Shown here piece after piece: positions 1 through 8,841 of a stretch of 60,711 bases of DNA. The first letter of the stretch is position 1. Every line of letters begins with the position of its first letter. This DNA comes from Methanoculleus sp. UBA303 (lineage in GTDB: Archaea; Halobacteriota; Methanomicrobia; Methanomicrobiales; Methanoculleaceae): positions 19,619 through 80,329 of the forward strand of contig DANY01000009.1 in NCBI GenBank assembly GCA_002501655.1. The letters run 5' to 3'. The position numbers and the translations under genes were made by a program. The notes beneath the pieces are model-generated. The model was not told the DNA's origin and searched no databases. It was given only the letters and a program-made list of their open reading frames with translations.

Positions 1-36
1 AGTACTAAATAAGTCCGATAATTGGGAATCGTTGCC

Positions 37-735
37 CTAGTCCGATACCTCGCGTCCAGCGCTCTGGATCGAACCCCAGGTCCGGTTTCGTTCGAGGATG
101 ACCCAGTAGCGCCGCAGTTCGGCTTCCGCCGCCCGGTGGTCGGGGTAATGGTCGCCGACGAGAAGCCAGAACCGCTTTGAGTGGTTCTGCTCGCGGAGGT
201 GGGCAGCCTCGTGGACGACGATGTACTCGCGCAGAGGGTCAGGGAGGGCTATGGTGCGCAGGTTGATGTTCAGGTTGCCGAGTGACGAGCAACTCCCCCA
301 TCTGGTCTTCTGCAGTCTCACCGCGATCTGTCCCTGCCTCCGGCCGGTAAGGTCCGTGTAGGCCTCCAGCCGGTCCAGGACCTCCTCCTTCAACACCCCG
401 GAGAGGCTTCTCCGGAGACCGGGGACGGATGGGCAGGCGACGGCCCCGCGAGCTTCGTCGACCACAAACCGCTCGCCCGGGACCAGGCGGTAGTACCGCC
501 CGTGCAGGAGGAGCCGGTCCTCCCTCCCGCGCCCTTCGGCGGCCAGCCGGTCAAATTCCCCGCGCCGCTCCTCGATCCAGGCCGCGTTGCGCTGCAGGAA
601 CCCCGTGACATCAAACGACGGGGGGGCGACCACCCGGAGGGTCCCATCCGGCCGCACCTGGAGGCGGGCAGACCGCACTGCCTTCCGGACGACGGTCGTG
701 CCCTCCGGGACGCTCCCTTCTCTTCCCTGGTTCAT
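37..735 (-). CDS. YgjP-type (DUF45) M48-like metal-dependent hydrolase
   Basis: A 232-residue cytoplasmic protein of the YgjP/DUF45 family, relatives of zinc metallopeptidases. The C-terminal half shows the two family signatures: a TRWGSCSS block near residue 146 and the zinc-binding HEAAH near residue 175, followed by a third histidine in NHSKRFW. The N-terminal 110 residues form the variable strand-rich part. Length is normal for the family and the ATG at 735 fits. In bacteria the gene often sits near restriction systems, but no such neighbour is visible here. Substrate is unknown. Family assignment is firm; biological role is not. Confidence 0.85.
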   Translation of the reverse strand: MNQGREGSVPEGTTVVRKAVRSARLQVRPDGTLRVVAPPSFDVTGFLQRNAAWIEERRGEFDRLAAEGRGREDRLLLHGRYYRLVPGERFVVDEARGAVACPSVPGLRRSLSGVLKEEVLDRLEAYTDLTGRRQGQIAVRLQKTRWGSCSSLGNLNINLRTIALPDPLREYIVVHEAAHLREQNHSKRFWLLVGDHYPDHRAAEAELRRYWVILERNRTWGSIQSAGREVSD

Positions 736-857
736 GGTACCAGTACTTGGACGGCTGCGAGAAATATCCCGCGATCCGGCACGCTCCTATATCTGATGAC
801 ACTAAAGAAGTAGGGTAGGGCCCCCGCTCACGGGAGAGCGGGTGCAAAAGGTGGCTC

Positions 858-1433
858 ATGAGCGAGAAAGAACTCAAGATCGGCGACATAGCGCACCTCA
901 CCGGGATCTCCGAACAGGACGTCCGGACTCTCGTCCAGACCTACAACAGCCTCTTTACCTATCGGACTATCGGCCCGGTCAGGCTTTTTCCGCAGAAGGC
1001 GGTCAGAGTTGTCCGGGGACTCGTAGAACTCTCTGGAAGGGGCCTCACGTCCGAAGAGATCGTCGGAGAGGTCCGCTCCGGCAGGAGATCGACTGCGCCG
1101 GAAGAACCAGCGGAGGAGATCGGCCAGACCGACGTCCCACTCCCGGCTGAGGTGGTGCTCGACATCCGGGTGATGCAGGAGACGCTGGCCAGGCAGGAGC
1201 GCCGGATCGCGCGCCTCGCCGGTGAGCTCGAGCGGGAACAGGAACTGAGGAGAGAGGAGACCGGACAACTTCAGCAGGCCCTCGACCGTCTGCAGGAACG
1301 GCTCGACGGGCAGCAGGAAGAACTTGCAGTCGTCGCGGAATGGGTGGCCTACTTTGATCAGCAGATGGACGAGGTCTCCCGCCCGGTGCTTGAACGGGTC
1401 CGGCGAACCTTCGGGAAGAAGAACGCTCCTTGA
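858..1433 (+). CDS. MerR-like helix-turn-helix protein with coiled coil
   Basis: A 191-residue protein. Residues 5-75 resemble a MerR-type winged helix (KIGDIAHLTGIS start, then a wing-like stretch with YRTIGPVRLFPQKAV). Residues 105-160 are rich in Glu, Gln, Arg and Leu with heptad spacing and should form a coiled coil, the usual dimer interface of such regulators. The tail (FDQQMDEVSRPVLERVRR) is helical and no metal-binding cysteines are seen, so a classic metal sensor is unlikely. The ATG at 858 follows an AAGGTGG ribosome site. It is transcribed away from the YgjP gene. Target genes are unknown; chromosome-partition-type MerR-like proteins are an alternative. Confidence 0.7.
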   Translation: MSEKELKIGDIAHLTGISEQDVRTLVQTYNSLFTYRTIGPVRLFPQKAVRVVRGLVELSGRGLTSEEIVGEVRSGRRSTAPEEPAEEIGQTDVPLPAEVVLDIRVMQETLARQERRIARLAGELEREQELRREETGQLQQALDRLQERLDGQQEELAVVAEWVAYFDQQMDEVSRPVLERVRRTFGKKNAP

Positions 1434-1597
1434 TCAGCCGGCCGGTCGCTCAGGCTGACAGGACAGCGGTTCCCACCCTCGTCGCCGGAAGTGGCTACGG
1501 TTGCAGCAGTCTCCCCGGGACCGGTCGGCTGCCGGGCGCATGGTTTCGGCCGTTCACCACGCCTATGTATTATTGGTAACAAAATATAGCACTCAAT

Positions 1598-1620
1598 AGT
1601 ATAAAATTAGCAAAATTTAT
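1598..1620 (+). promoter_or_regulatory. AT-rich promoter region with two TATA-like boxes
   Basis: GTATAAAATTAG and AATTTATATG lie just before the small membrane protein gene. Transcription would start about 25 bases downstream of either, after the ATG at 1621, which supports a later translation start. Confidence 0.45.
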
Positions 1621-1671
1621 ATGCGATCCCTGTTATGGGCATGCGAGGTGATCGAGATCTACCAGCAGAAG

Positions 1672-1935
1672 ATGGCCACAGTATTGACCGTTGCCATTCA
1701 GGTCCTTGTCATTGCCGGGTTTGTTGCCTGCATCGTCGTCGGACCCCAGGATCGGCCGTCTCCCATAGTTTCGCCGGATAACGAAACCCGGCATGTGGAT
1801 TACCGGCCAGAGAGTACCTCGCCGGCTGCATACCCCATCGTCGGCCACCAGTTTGAGGGCAGGCCGGTGAGCATCCTGCCGGGCATCGGGGAGATTGGCC
1901 GCCCCGGAGAGAACACCATCTCTTTTTCAGTGTAA
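1672..1935 (+). CDS. Small single-pass membrane protein, unknown function
   Basis: A short protein of 87 residues from the ATG at 1672. It starts with one hydrophobic segment (TVAIQVLVIAGFVACIVVG) and continues as a polar, Pro-rich tail that would lie outside the cell. An in-frame ATG at 1621 would add 17 residues, but TATA-like elements at about 1598-1608 and 1613-1620 would place the transcript start beyond it, so the later ATG is preferred. GAGGTGATC at 1645-1653 matches the anti-16S sequence but lies rather far upstream. No family recognised. Confidence 0.5.
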   Translation: MATVLTVAIQVLVIAGFVACIVVGPQDRPSPIVSPDNETRHVDYRPESTSPAAYPIVGHQFEGRPVSILPGIGEIGRPGENTISFSV

Positions 1936-1946
1936 GGTCGCTCCCC

Positions 1947-2378
1947 CTAGCCCATCATGATCTGTATAACTGTCGGATACCTGTTCATGGTGGCGTATAC
2001 AAGAGGTTTCGCTATCCAGAGCCTCCCGCCGTGCACCCTCCTGAGGGGGCTGATCTCCTGGAGGCGCTGGAGGGCCTGCACCGCAGCCTCATCCGTGAGG
2101 AAGAAACTGTCAGGGACCGAGGGGTCGAAGTAGAAGAGGATCGGAAGCCGAAGTCGCCTCTGCAGCTCCCCCGGGAGGGCCTGCTTCAGCCGGAGGAGGA
2201 CATCCCGGTCGAACTTGTGCTCGCTCCCGCCCTTCGTGACGGACGATGGATGTTCCTCCGAGAGGAGCCTGGAGAGGCGTTTGCGCTCTACAACGACGCC
2301 GTCGTTGATCCTGCCGATCTCAAGCCGCATCCACCGTAAGAGGGTCGACTCGTCGCTCACTGATGGTCGTTCGGGCAT
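1947..2378 (-). CDS. UPF0216 (DUF61) family protein
   Basis: A 143-residue archaeal conserved protein of the UPF0216/DUF61 family, seen in the block MRLEIGRINDGVVVERKRL near the start and the central FDRDVLLRLKQALP stretch. No enzyme motif stands out and the function is unknown. The reading frame stays open to 2492, but a TATA box at 2439-2446 and a GGAG ribosome site 8 bases before the ATG at 2378 make 2378 the better start. The gene is single and runs towards the small membrane protein gene. Confidence 0.8.
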   Translation of the reverse strand: MPERPSVSDESTLLRWMRLEIGRINDGVVVERKRLSRLLSEEHPSSVTKGGSEHKFDRDVLLRLKQALPGELQRRLRLPILFYFDPSVPDSFFLTDEAAVQALQRLQEISPLRRVHGGRLWIAKPLVYATMNRYPTVIQIMMG

Positions 2379-2438
2379 ATTACGCACTCCGGTGATGACC
2401 CGTTCCCGGCCGGGGTACCCATCCGTCATCGTCATACG

Positions 2439-2446
2439 GTATATAC
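2439..2446 (-). promoter_or_regulatory. TATA box of the UPF0216 gene
   Basis: GTATATAC lies about 60 bases before the chosen ATG on the minus strand, which leaves a leader of some 35 bases. Confidence 0.55.
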
Positions 2447-2580
2447 CTCTCTGGCCCCCGGGGGTCCTCCAGAACCCGGGAGGTCTTCCCAAACTGTCGG
2501 AATAACGACGTGATTTCGTTTGTCCGGGTCAAATACGGCTGATCTCCGGAATCCCATTCCTCCCGTCATCCGGGCGAAAG

Positions 2581-2588
2581 TATATGTA
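2581..2588 (+). promoter_or_regulatory. TATA box of the M28 peptidase gene
   Basis: TATATGTA inside an AT-rich stretch, about 40 bases before the ATG at 2627. Confidence 0.5.
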
Positions 2589-2626
2589 TTATCGCTCACA
2601 ATCCTGCGTCTTTGGTGTGATCCTTC

Positions 2627-3625
2627 ATGGAACGCGATATGGCGCACGACAGATACCCCCGACAGCATGCCCGTGCCCGGAAGGTGTTGCCCTGTGCCCT
2701 GCTGCTTGCCTGCCTGGCCCTCTTCCTCACAGTCGTTCCAGTAGGCCTCATCGGCGCACCCCTGGGACGTGGACAGCCTGACCCCGCTATCGTGGAGATT
2801 ATCGGGGAGATCAACGAATCCGAACTCTGGAACACGACGTACGACCTGCAGGCGTTCCCGACCCGGGAGTTCGGGTCGGAGGGTAACCGGGAAGCAGGGG
2901 AGTACCTTTACGCCAGGCTTGCTGATATCCCCGGGCTCGAGGTGGAGAAACAGGGGGGTGAACTCAACAACGTCATTGCCACGCTCCCCGGGAGCGGCAA
3001 CACCTCCGGCGAGGTTGTCATCGTGGGGGCACACTACGACAGCACGTCGTCGGACCCGGCTCGGGCGCCCGGGGCTACCGATAACGCGTGCGGGGTTGCG
3101 ATTGTCCTGGAACTCGCCCGGGTAATGAGCGGGCATTCGTTTGACCGGACGGTGCAGTTCGCGCTCTGGAACGCCGAAGAGGATGGTTCGTACGGCAGCG
3201 CCGACTATGCGGCGCGCGCCGCGGATACGGGGGTCCCGGTGGTGCTCTACCTCAACTACGACTCGGCCTGCTACGACCCGGAGAACCGCTCCGTCCTCGA
3301 TATCATGTCTGACGAGCGTTCTGCCGATATTGCGGCGCTCATGGCGGACCACAACACCCTCTACGCCACAAACTTCACCCTGACCCGGAACAACCATACC
3401 TGCGCCTCAGATTATATACCCTTCCGGGCACGGGGATTCCCGGCCGTGATGACGCACTCCGAGGACCACGGTCCGGCCCATACCCCGGACGACACCATCA
3501 ACCACGTATCGTTCGACTACGCAAAGAGGAATGCCCGGCTCGGCCTCTCGGTGCTCGCGAAGGTGGCCGGGCTCCGGGATGACGGAAAGGATGCCGCCAT
3601 CCCGAAGGCCCCGTCCGCTGTGTAA
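2627..3625 (+). CDS. Secreted M28 family zinc aminopeptidase
   Basis: A 332-residue exported zinc peptidase. Residues 18-45 form a signal peptide (basic start, then LPCALLLACLALFLTVVP). The mature part has the M28 metal ligands in order: GAHYDS (His, Asp) near residue 138, the bridging Asp in ATDNACG near 151, the catalytic Glu pair in NAEEDGS near 183, an Asp in LNYDSAC, and the last His in MTHSEDHGP. The set looks complete, so an active co-catalytic two-zinc aminopeptidase or dipeptidase is expected, acting outside the membrane on peptides. GTGATC before the ATG at 2627 may serve as ribosome site; ATG 2639 is an alternative. No linked genes. Confidence 0.88.
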   Translation: MERDMAHDRYPRQHARARKVLPCALLLACLALFLTVVPVGLIGAPLGRGQPDPAIVEIIGEINESELWNTTYDLQAFPTREFGSEGNREAGEYLYARLADIPGLEVEKQGGELNNVIATLPGSGNTSGEVVIVGAHYDSTSSDPARAPGATDNACGVAIVLELARVMSGHSFDRTVQFALWNAEEDGSYGSADYAARAADTGVPVVLYLNYDSACYDPENRSVLDIMSDERSADIAALMADHNTLYATNFTLTRNNHTCASDYIPFRARGFPAVMTHSEDHGPAHTPDDTINHVSFDYAKRNARLGLSVLAKVAGLRDDGKDAAIPKAPSAV

Positions 3626-3767
3626 CCGTTGTGCTGTATCCCGCCGGCACGCTCCGTGGATGGGCTCGCTCCCGCGTGGGGAACAGTACCCGGGGTCGGC
3701 AAGTTTGCTGCCGCCGCCCCTGTGCGGGCTCTGTAGATGGTGATTGGTTGACAAAAAGGAGTTTTAA

Positions 3768-3777
3768 CTATATTTTT
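3768..3777 (+). promoter_or_regulatory. TATA box of the methyltransferase gene
   Basis: ACTATATTTT about 30 bases before the ATG at 3805. Transcription should start almost at the ATG, giving a leaderless or very short leader mRNA. Confidence 0.5.
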
Positions 3778-3804
3778 ATTGACCCGCCCCACACTACACA
3801 ATGC

Positions 3805-4671
3805 ATGATCGGTTCAAGCGGGCATGACGGTATAGACTGGAACGAAGTCTGGCGCTCCCGGATGGAGACGAGTACCGCCCTGAAGCGGAACAGAGGGTGT
3901 TCGGACTTCTGGGACAATCGTGAACGGGCGAAAAAACGTGCAACCCCCTCTGCCGGGGACGACTGTGAACGGGTCCGCTGGGTCACCTCCTCTCTTCCGG
4001 TCACCCCGGGGTCCCGTGTCCTCGACATCGGGGCCGGCACGGGCGCGATCGCGATCCCCCTCGCCCTGCGGGCGGCGGCGGTCACCGCGGTCGAACCGGC
4101 GCAGGCGATGCGGGATGTGATGGAGCGGGCGGTCAGGGAAGCCGGGATTGACAATATTACCGTCGTGGGGAGGCACTGGGAGGAGACCGACCTGCAGCGC
4201 GACCTCGATGCGCCGTACGATATCGTCTTTGCGTCATTCTCTCTCGGTATGCCCAACCTGAAAGAAGCGATCGAGAGGATGAACGAAGTCTGCTCGGGGA
4301 CCGTTGCCGTCTTCCATTTCGCCGGGCTGCCCTACTGGGAGCAGATCATGCTCGAGATCTGGCCACGCCTTCACGGGGTGCCGTATTTCCCGGGGCCGAA
4401 GGCAGACGTCATCTTCAACCTCCTCTACCGTATGGGGATCTATCCGAATGTCTCGGTCTCCTCGGATGAGCACAGGCTCATTGTCCCTGATCTCGATGCC
4501 GGGGTGGACGCACTCAGGGGGAGACTCCTCGTCGGGACCCCGGAGCAGGAGGATATCCTCAGGGAGTATCTTGCCGCCCGCCTTGTCCGGGAAGACGGTG
4601 GGCTGGTGCTCAGGCACCGGGTGCACCGTGCCTGCATCAGGTGGGAACCGCACCGCTCGGGAGGCGTATGA
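3805..4671 (+). CDS. Class I SAM-dependent methyltransferase
   Basis: A 288-residue Rossmann-fold methyltransferase. Motif I is clear (VLDIGAGTGAIAIPLA), followed by an acidic end of strand 2 (AVEPAQAM) and a motif IV region (YDIVFASFSLGMPNL). The N-terminus holds DWNEVWR followed by a Lys/Arg-rich stretch, a start I associate with methyltransferases common in methanogens. The reading frame opens at 3631, but the TATA box at 3768-3777 rules that out; ATG 3805 is chosen. The acceptor is unknown: a small metabolite or corrinoid-related substrate is possible but not shown. Confidence 0.78.
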   Translation: MIGSSGHDGIDWNEVWRSRMETSTALKRNRGCSDFWDNRERAKKRATPSAGDDCERVRWVTSSLPVTPGSRVLDIGAGTGAIAIPLALRAAAVTAVEPAQAMRDVMERAVREAGIDNITVVGRHWEETDLQRDLDAPYDIVFASFSLGMPNLKEAIERMNEVCSGTVAVFHFAGLPYWEQIMLEIWPRLHGVPYFPGPKADVIFNLLYRMGIYPNVSVSSDEHRLIVPDLDAGVDALRGRLLVGTPEQEDILREYLAARLVREDGGLVLRHRVHRACIRWEPHRSGGV

Positions 4672-4985
4672 GCCACCTCAAAGATCACGCCCGGATACGT
4701 GCCGCCATACTATTCGCCTGAGCAACTCCCTGCGCAGGCGGGATGAGCGTCGCAGATTCAGGGCCCGCGGACAGGGAGTCCGGTTGCCGGTGTTATTCAT
4801 CGCGCAGGACGGAACAGATGCGTTCCGGAGGCTGCCCGTACCTTCCGGTCCGGCGATTGAAGCCTGCCATCGTTCCGGGTGAGGTCCGGGACTCCTCTCA
4901 AGCGCCGGAAAACCCGGGTCTTTGAGCATATTGGTGTGAAGAGGTGAGTACGCTTTTATATGGTCGAGACCAACGTTAAAAAAAT
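4672..4985. other. Intergenic region, no gene seen
   Basis: About 310 bases between the methyltransferase and the glutamine-synthetase-like gene. No credible reading frame; the right end holds the TATA box of the next gene. Confidence 0.5.
4955..4963 (+). promoter_or_regulatory. TATA box of the glutamine-synthetase-like gene
   Basis: TTTATATGG about 25-30 bases before ATG 4986, consistent with a leaderless or near-leaderless message. Confidence 0.55.
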
Positions 4986-6491
4986 ATGAAAGATTCTGAT
5001 ATCCTGATGAACCCAAACGATCTGGTCTGTTTTCTCAAGAAGGATCCGGCGGAGTTTACCCGGGAGGATATTATCAGGTTCTGCGAGGCGAATCGGATTG
5101 AGATGGTCAACTTCCGCTACGCCGCCGAAGATGGCAAGCTCAAGACCCTCAACTTCGTCATCTCCTCAAAGGAGCACCTCGACACCATCCTCTCGGATGG
5201 TGAACGCGTCGACGGCAGCAACCTCTTCTCGTTTATCGAGGCGGGGAGCAGCGACCTCTATGTGATCCCACGCTACCGGACGGCTTTCGTGAACCCATTT
5301 GCCGAGGTGCCGACGCTCGAGTTCCTCTGCTCGTTCTACGACAACGACGGCAAACCGCTCGCGAGCTCGCCTGAGTACGTGCTCCGCAAGGCAGACGAGG
5401 AGTTCACCCGCCGGACCGGCTGCACGTTCAAGACCCTTGGCGAGCTCGAGTACTACGTCATCAGCCCGCGAGATGATCTCTACCCCGGCCGCGACCAGAA
5501 GGGTTACCACTCGGCGGAACCCTTCGTCAAGTTTGCGGACCTGCGGGATGAGGCGATGCGTCTCGTCGCCCGGGCCGGCGGCAGGATCAAGTACGGCCAC
5601 TCGGAGGTCGGGTGCTTCTGCAACGGCGACACCTACTACGAGCAGCACGAGATTGAGTTCCTGCCGATGCCGGTCGAGCAGGCGGTCGAGCAGGTGATCA
5701 TCGCCAAGTGGATCCTGCGGATGCTCGGCAACCAGTACGGCGTCGAGATCAGTTTCGCCCCGAAGATCACCGTCGGCAAGGCCGGGAGCGGCATGCACTT
5801 CCATATGCTCGCCGAGAAGGACGGCCGGAACCTGATGGTCGAGGACGGCAGATTAAGCCCGATGGCCCGGAAGATGATCGCCGGCATCCTCGACGCCTCC
5901 GGCGCCCTGACCGCCTTCGGGAACAGCATCCCGACCTCCTATCTCCGTCTCGTCCCCCACCAGGAGGCGCCGACGACGATCTGCTGGGGCGACCGCAACC
6001 GCTCGGTCGTGGTCCGCGTGCCCCTCGGCTGGATCGGCGCCGACGGCATGACCCATGATGCCAATCCCTGTGAGGACCGCTGCCGGGAGGAACGGCCGTC
6101 GAAGCAGACGTTCGAGTACCGGGTCGCCGACGGTTCGGCCGACCCCTACCTGATTGTCGCCGGTCTTGTCGTGGCGTCGCTACACGGGATCGAGATGCCC
6201 GGTGCGCTTGACGCGGCTGAGCGGCTCTACGTCAGCGGAAACATCTTCCGGCCCGAGTTCAGGGAGCGTCTCGCAGAACTCAACCAGCTCCCTGCCTCCT
6301 GTGTCGAGTCGGCCGAGGCGCTCGAGGCGAAGCGGGAGATCTTCGAGGAGAACGGTATCTTCCCGGTGGGCATGATCGAGAGCCGGATCTCCACCCTGAA
6401 GGCCTTTAATGACCGGGGGTTAAGCGAGAGGCTCTACGGCAACAACGAAGCGATCCGGGAACTGGTCGAGCAGTACATCCACGTTGCGTGA
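4986..6491 (+). CDS. Glutamine synthetase family protein, divergent
   Basis: A 501-residue protein of the glutamine synthetase fold. It has an N-terminal beta-grasp-like part (to about residue 125) and a C-terminal catalytic barrel with the metal and nucleotide block GSGMHFHM near residue 264 and the arginine block NRSVVVRVP near 340. The usual RLVPG-EAP substrate loop reads RLVPHQEAP, and the stretch before it is NSIPTSY rather than the usual N-SYKR. True ammonia-assimilating GlnA keeps a Gly there. This points to a GlnA-like subgroup joining glutamate, or a related acid, to another amine; the substrate cannot be read from sequence. ATG 4986 lies just behind its promoter; ATG 5007 is an alternative. 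Confidence 0.75.
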   Translation: MKDSDILMNPNDLVCFLKKDPAEFTREDIIRFCEANRIEMVNFRYAAEDGKLKTLNFVISSKEHLDTILSDGERVDGSNLFSFIEAGSSDLYVIPRYRTAFVNPFAEVPTLEFLCSFYDNDGKPLASSPEYVLRKADEEFTRRTGCTFKTLGELEYYVISPRDDLYPGRDQKGYHSAEPFVKFADLRDEAMRLVARAGGRIKYGHSEVGCFCNGDTYYEQHEIEFLPMPVEQAVEQVIIAKWILRMLGNQYGVEISFAPKITVGKAGSGMHFHMLAEKDGRNLMVEDGRLSPMARKMIAGILDASGALTAFGNSIPTSYLRLVPHQEAPTTICWGDRNRSVVVRVPLGWIGADGMTHDANPCEDRCREERPSKQTFEYRVADGSADPYLIVAGLVVASLHGIEMPGALDAAERLYVSGNIFRPEFRERLAELNQLPASCVESAEALEAKREIFEENGIFPVGMIESRISTLKAFNDRGLSERLYGNNEAIRELVEQYIHVA

Positions 6492-6912
6492 GGGCCGGTC
6501 TTCTCGGCTCCCAGAATACTTTTTCAACGGCCGGCTTCGACTGTATGTTTCCCGGGTACCCGGCGCCGGGACGATCCTGTTATCGATAATACGCGACACG
6601 CTCCGGGACGAGCATGGTTCAGCAGGTGTTCAGGCTTATCCAGGCAGTGCACGAGCACCCTCGCAGAACGAGGAGCCCATCTGGCCCTCACCCTCTCCTG
6701 GTCCCGGCACCCCCGGGTTGGGTGGGTGTGCGGAGTTCCTCTCACCGGGAGGTGTGGCATGGGCAAGTTATTATTAGGAGGGCATCCAGAGGAGGTGGCT
6801 CCCCGGCGTGGGACAGAGCCCCCGGCAGGCGGAGGAGGCAGCCTCTCACTATCCGTGGAGGTCGTGCAGAACCGCGAGGGCCCGCGCACGTCCGGGTGAT
6901 GGAGGAATGCGT
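6492..6912. other. Intergenic region, no gene seen
   Basis: About 420 GC-rich bases. Short open frames exist on both strands but none has a family match, promoter and ribosome site together. A TTATTATTAGGAGG stretch at about 6766-6780 resembles a promoter-plus-ribosome-site remnant. Confidence 0.4.
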
Positions 6913-7227
6913 ATGAAAGGTGAAGCAGAAAAGAGGATGGCAGAAGAATCTGGACCGGTCACGTTTACGTGCTACCGTATTACCCCGGGAGAGAGGGAGG
7001 GTGCCCCCGAGGAGGGCATGAACACCTACAGTGTCGTGGTGTTGCTGCCCGACGGGGAGGTCAAACACCAGGTCGTCTGGGCCCGGGCTCCTGAGGATAT
7101 CGGTGACGCGATCCGGGTCCCACCCGGCTCAAGGGTGATCATGACCGAGATGAAGAGTGCTCTCGTCTGGGACAGCCAGGCGGTTCAGGCGGAAGAGGCG
7201 GCTGTGGAGGCCGCGCCGACCCCGTGA
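6913..7227 (+). CDS. Small hypothetical protein
   Basis: A 104-residue soluble protein with a Lys/Glu-rich start, a central strand-rich part (TYSVVVLLPDGEVKHQVVWARAPEDIG) and an Ala/Glu-rich tail. GGAGGA at 6901-6906 sits 6 bases before the ATG at 6913 and decides this start over earlier in-frame codons. No family recognised. Followed by ACTTTTTTGG, a plausible archaeal U-rich terminator. Confidence 0.55.
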   Translation: MKGEAEKRMAEESGPVTFTCYRITPGEREGAPEEGMNTYSVVVLLPDGEVKHQVVWARAPEDIGDAIRVPPGSRVIMTEMKSALVWDSQAVQAEEAAVEAAPTP

Positions 7228-7236
7228 CTTTTTTGG
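7228..7236 (+). terminator. U-rich stretch after the small hypothetical gene
   Basis: Six consecutive T directly after the TGA. Archaeal transcription often ends at such T runs without a hairpin. Confidence 0.35.
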
Positions 7237-7333
7237 CGAACGGTCGTTGGTTATCCGTCGGGGTCGGATGTTGTGGAGGGCGCGTCGCGGGCTGTCTCTG
7301 GACAACTCTGCAACAACGTGCCTAAATTGGATA

Positions 7334-7969
7334 TTATGTCTTTTTGATACCGAGTATCATGGAGGCCACTCCAAGCAAGGAGACTCCGATGATTGCGAGC
7401 GTGACGATGTTGAAGTTATCGGATATGATAGGCAGATTCCCGAAGAAATATCCTGCCAGGATGAAACTTAAGACCCACAATACTCCTCCGAACACATTAA
7501 ATATGATAAACCTGGAGTAGTCCATCCTTCCTGTTCCTGCCAGAAACGGTGCCAGGGTCCGGACAAATGGAATGAATCTGGCTATAACTATGGTCTTCCC
7601 ACCATATTCCTTGAAGTATGATTCTGTTCGTTCGATATGGTGTCGTTTTATGAGGGGGATGCCTCTTGAAAGAAACCGGGTGCCAAACGCCCTTCCAATT
7701 CCAAAATTCACTGTATCCCCCGCAATCGCTGCCAGAGCCAGTAGTGTGAGGGAGAGGAGGACGTTGAGGTCTCCGTGTGCGGAGGCCGCGCCTACGAGGA
7801 AGAGAAGCGAATCGCCCGGGAGGTAAGGGGCGATGACGACCCCCGTCTCGAGGAATATTATAAGGAAGAGAAAGAAGTACACGAATAACCCGTACTCCTC
7901 TATAATGAGAGGCAGGAAGGTATCGAAGTGTATGACAACATCGATAAGATATCCTATTTGCTCAAACAT
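7334..7969 (-). CDS. DedA family integral membrane protein
   Basis: A 211-residue polytopic membrane protein of the DedA/SNARE-associated family. The family core is visible: FLETGVVIAPYLPGDSLLF near residue 40, then GDTVNFGIGRAFG near 84, and the reentrant-loop arginines in ARFIPFVRTLAPFLAG near 131. Four to five hydrophobic segments are seen. DedA relatives act as lipid carrier flippases (undecaprenyl phosphate or phospholipid) and affect membrane homeostasis in bacteria; the archaeal substrate is unknown. Complete, full-length, single gene with a GAGAGAGTGA stretch before the ATG. Confidence 0.88.
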   Translation of the reverse strand: MFEQIGYLIDVVIHFDTFLPLIIEEYGLFVYFFLFLIIFLETGVVIAPYLPGDSLLFLVGAASAHGDLNVLLSLTLLALAAIAGDTVNFGIGRAFGTRFLSRGIPLIKRHHIERTESYFKEYGGKTIVIARFIPFVRTLAPFLAGTGRMDYSRFIIFNVFGGVLWVLSFILAGYFFGNLPIISDNFNIVTLAIIGVSLLGVASMILGIKKT

Positions 7970-8137
7970 TCACTCTCTCTTTACGCCCATACCCAAAATC
8001 TTTGCTGTGCCGATGTAACCTGGTTCTGATTGAGGCTATCCTGGAATCGCGGATGGGTATTGAGAATAGGTCTGCCCGGAGACCGGATGGCCCTTCAATC
8101 CCGCAGGTTAAATGATGGGCAGCCGTCCACTCAAACC

Positions 8138-8719
8138 ATGGATCGATCCCCCGACAGCCAGCCCGATGCGATACCGGCGGTCACTGATATAACAACGGCG
8201 TATGGTCAGGTCCGTCTCATATGGGTTCACCATGCATCGGGACCGAAGGTGCGGAGAATTATCCTTCCCGGCACCCCACGATCCGGTGCGGTGACGATCG
8301 AGGGCATGCCTTCCGTTCAAGAACCCCGCGAAAAAGGCATCCAGACGCTGATCGCCGGGATACGGTCATTTCTTGCGGGGGATGACGTGTTGTTCGACAT
8401 CGACCTGCTCGACCTGGACCGGTGCCCGTCCTTCCGGCGGCGCGTGCTCCTCGCCGAATACGGCATACCCCGGGGGTACGTCAGCACCTATGGGCGCATC
8501 GCCCGGTATCTCGAGAATCCCGGCGCTGCACGAGCGGTCGGCAATGCACTCGCCATGAATCCGTTTCCCCTCGTCATCCCCTGCCACCGCGCCCTGCGGT
8601 CGGACGGGCGGCTGGGTGGGTTTCAGGCCGGCCTGGACATGAAGCGGGGACTGCTTGAGATGGAGGGTGTCAGGTTTCGGGAGGATGGCCGGGTGTTCAT
8701 GGAACATATGTGGTACTGA
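8138..8719 (+). CDS. ogt: Methylated-DNA--protein-cysteine methyltransferase
   Basis: A suicide DNA-repair enzyme that takes the alkyl group from O6-alkylguanine onto its own cysteine. The active site PCHR is seen in PLVIPCHRALRSDG, with the family GGFQAGLDMKRGLLEMEG block behind it and the recognition-helix region RGYVSTYGRIA before it. From the ATG at 8138 the protein is 193 residues, near the family length; the frame is open from 8030 but the extra residues do not look conserved. No clear ribosome site, so the exact start is uncertain. Confidence 0.85.
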   Translation: MDRSPDSQPDAIPAVTDITTAYGQVRLIWVHHASGPKVRRIILPGTPRSGAVTIEGMPSVQEPREKGIQTLIAGIRSFLAGDDVLFDIDLLDLDRCPSFRRRVLLAEYGIPRGYVSTYGRIARYLENPGAARAVGNALAMNPFPLVIPCHRALRSDGRLGGFQAGLDMKRGLLEMEGVRFREDGRVFMEHMWY

Positions 8720-8841
8720 AGCCGCGACAGGTATTGCAGCATTTCGTGCGGTCTTTTGTGACAAACCTGATGCTCTCCTGCGCAGCCTGGTGCAGGGAGA
8801 GGTATATGTGGGATCGCGTCCACCCCGGGCGGGGTGATCAG

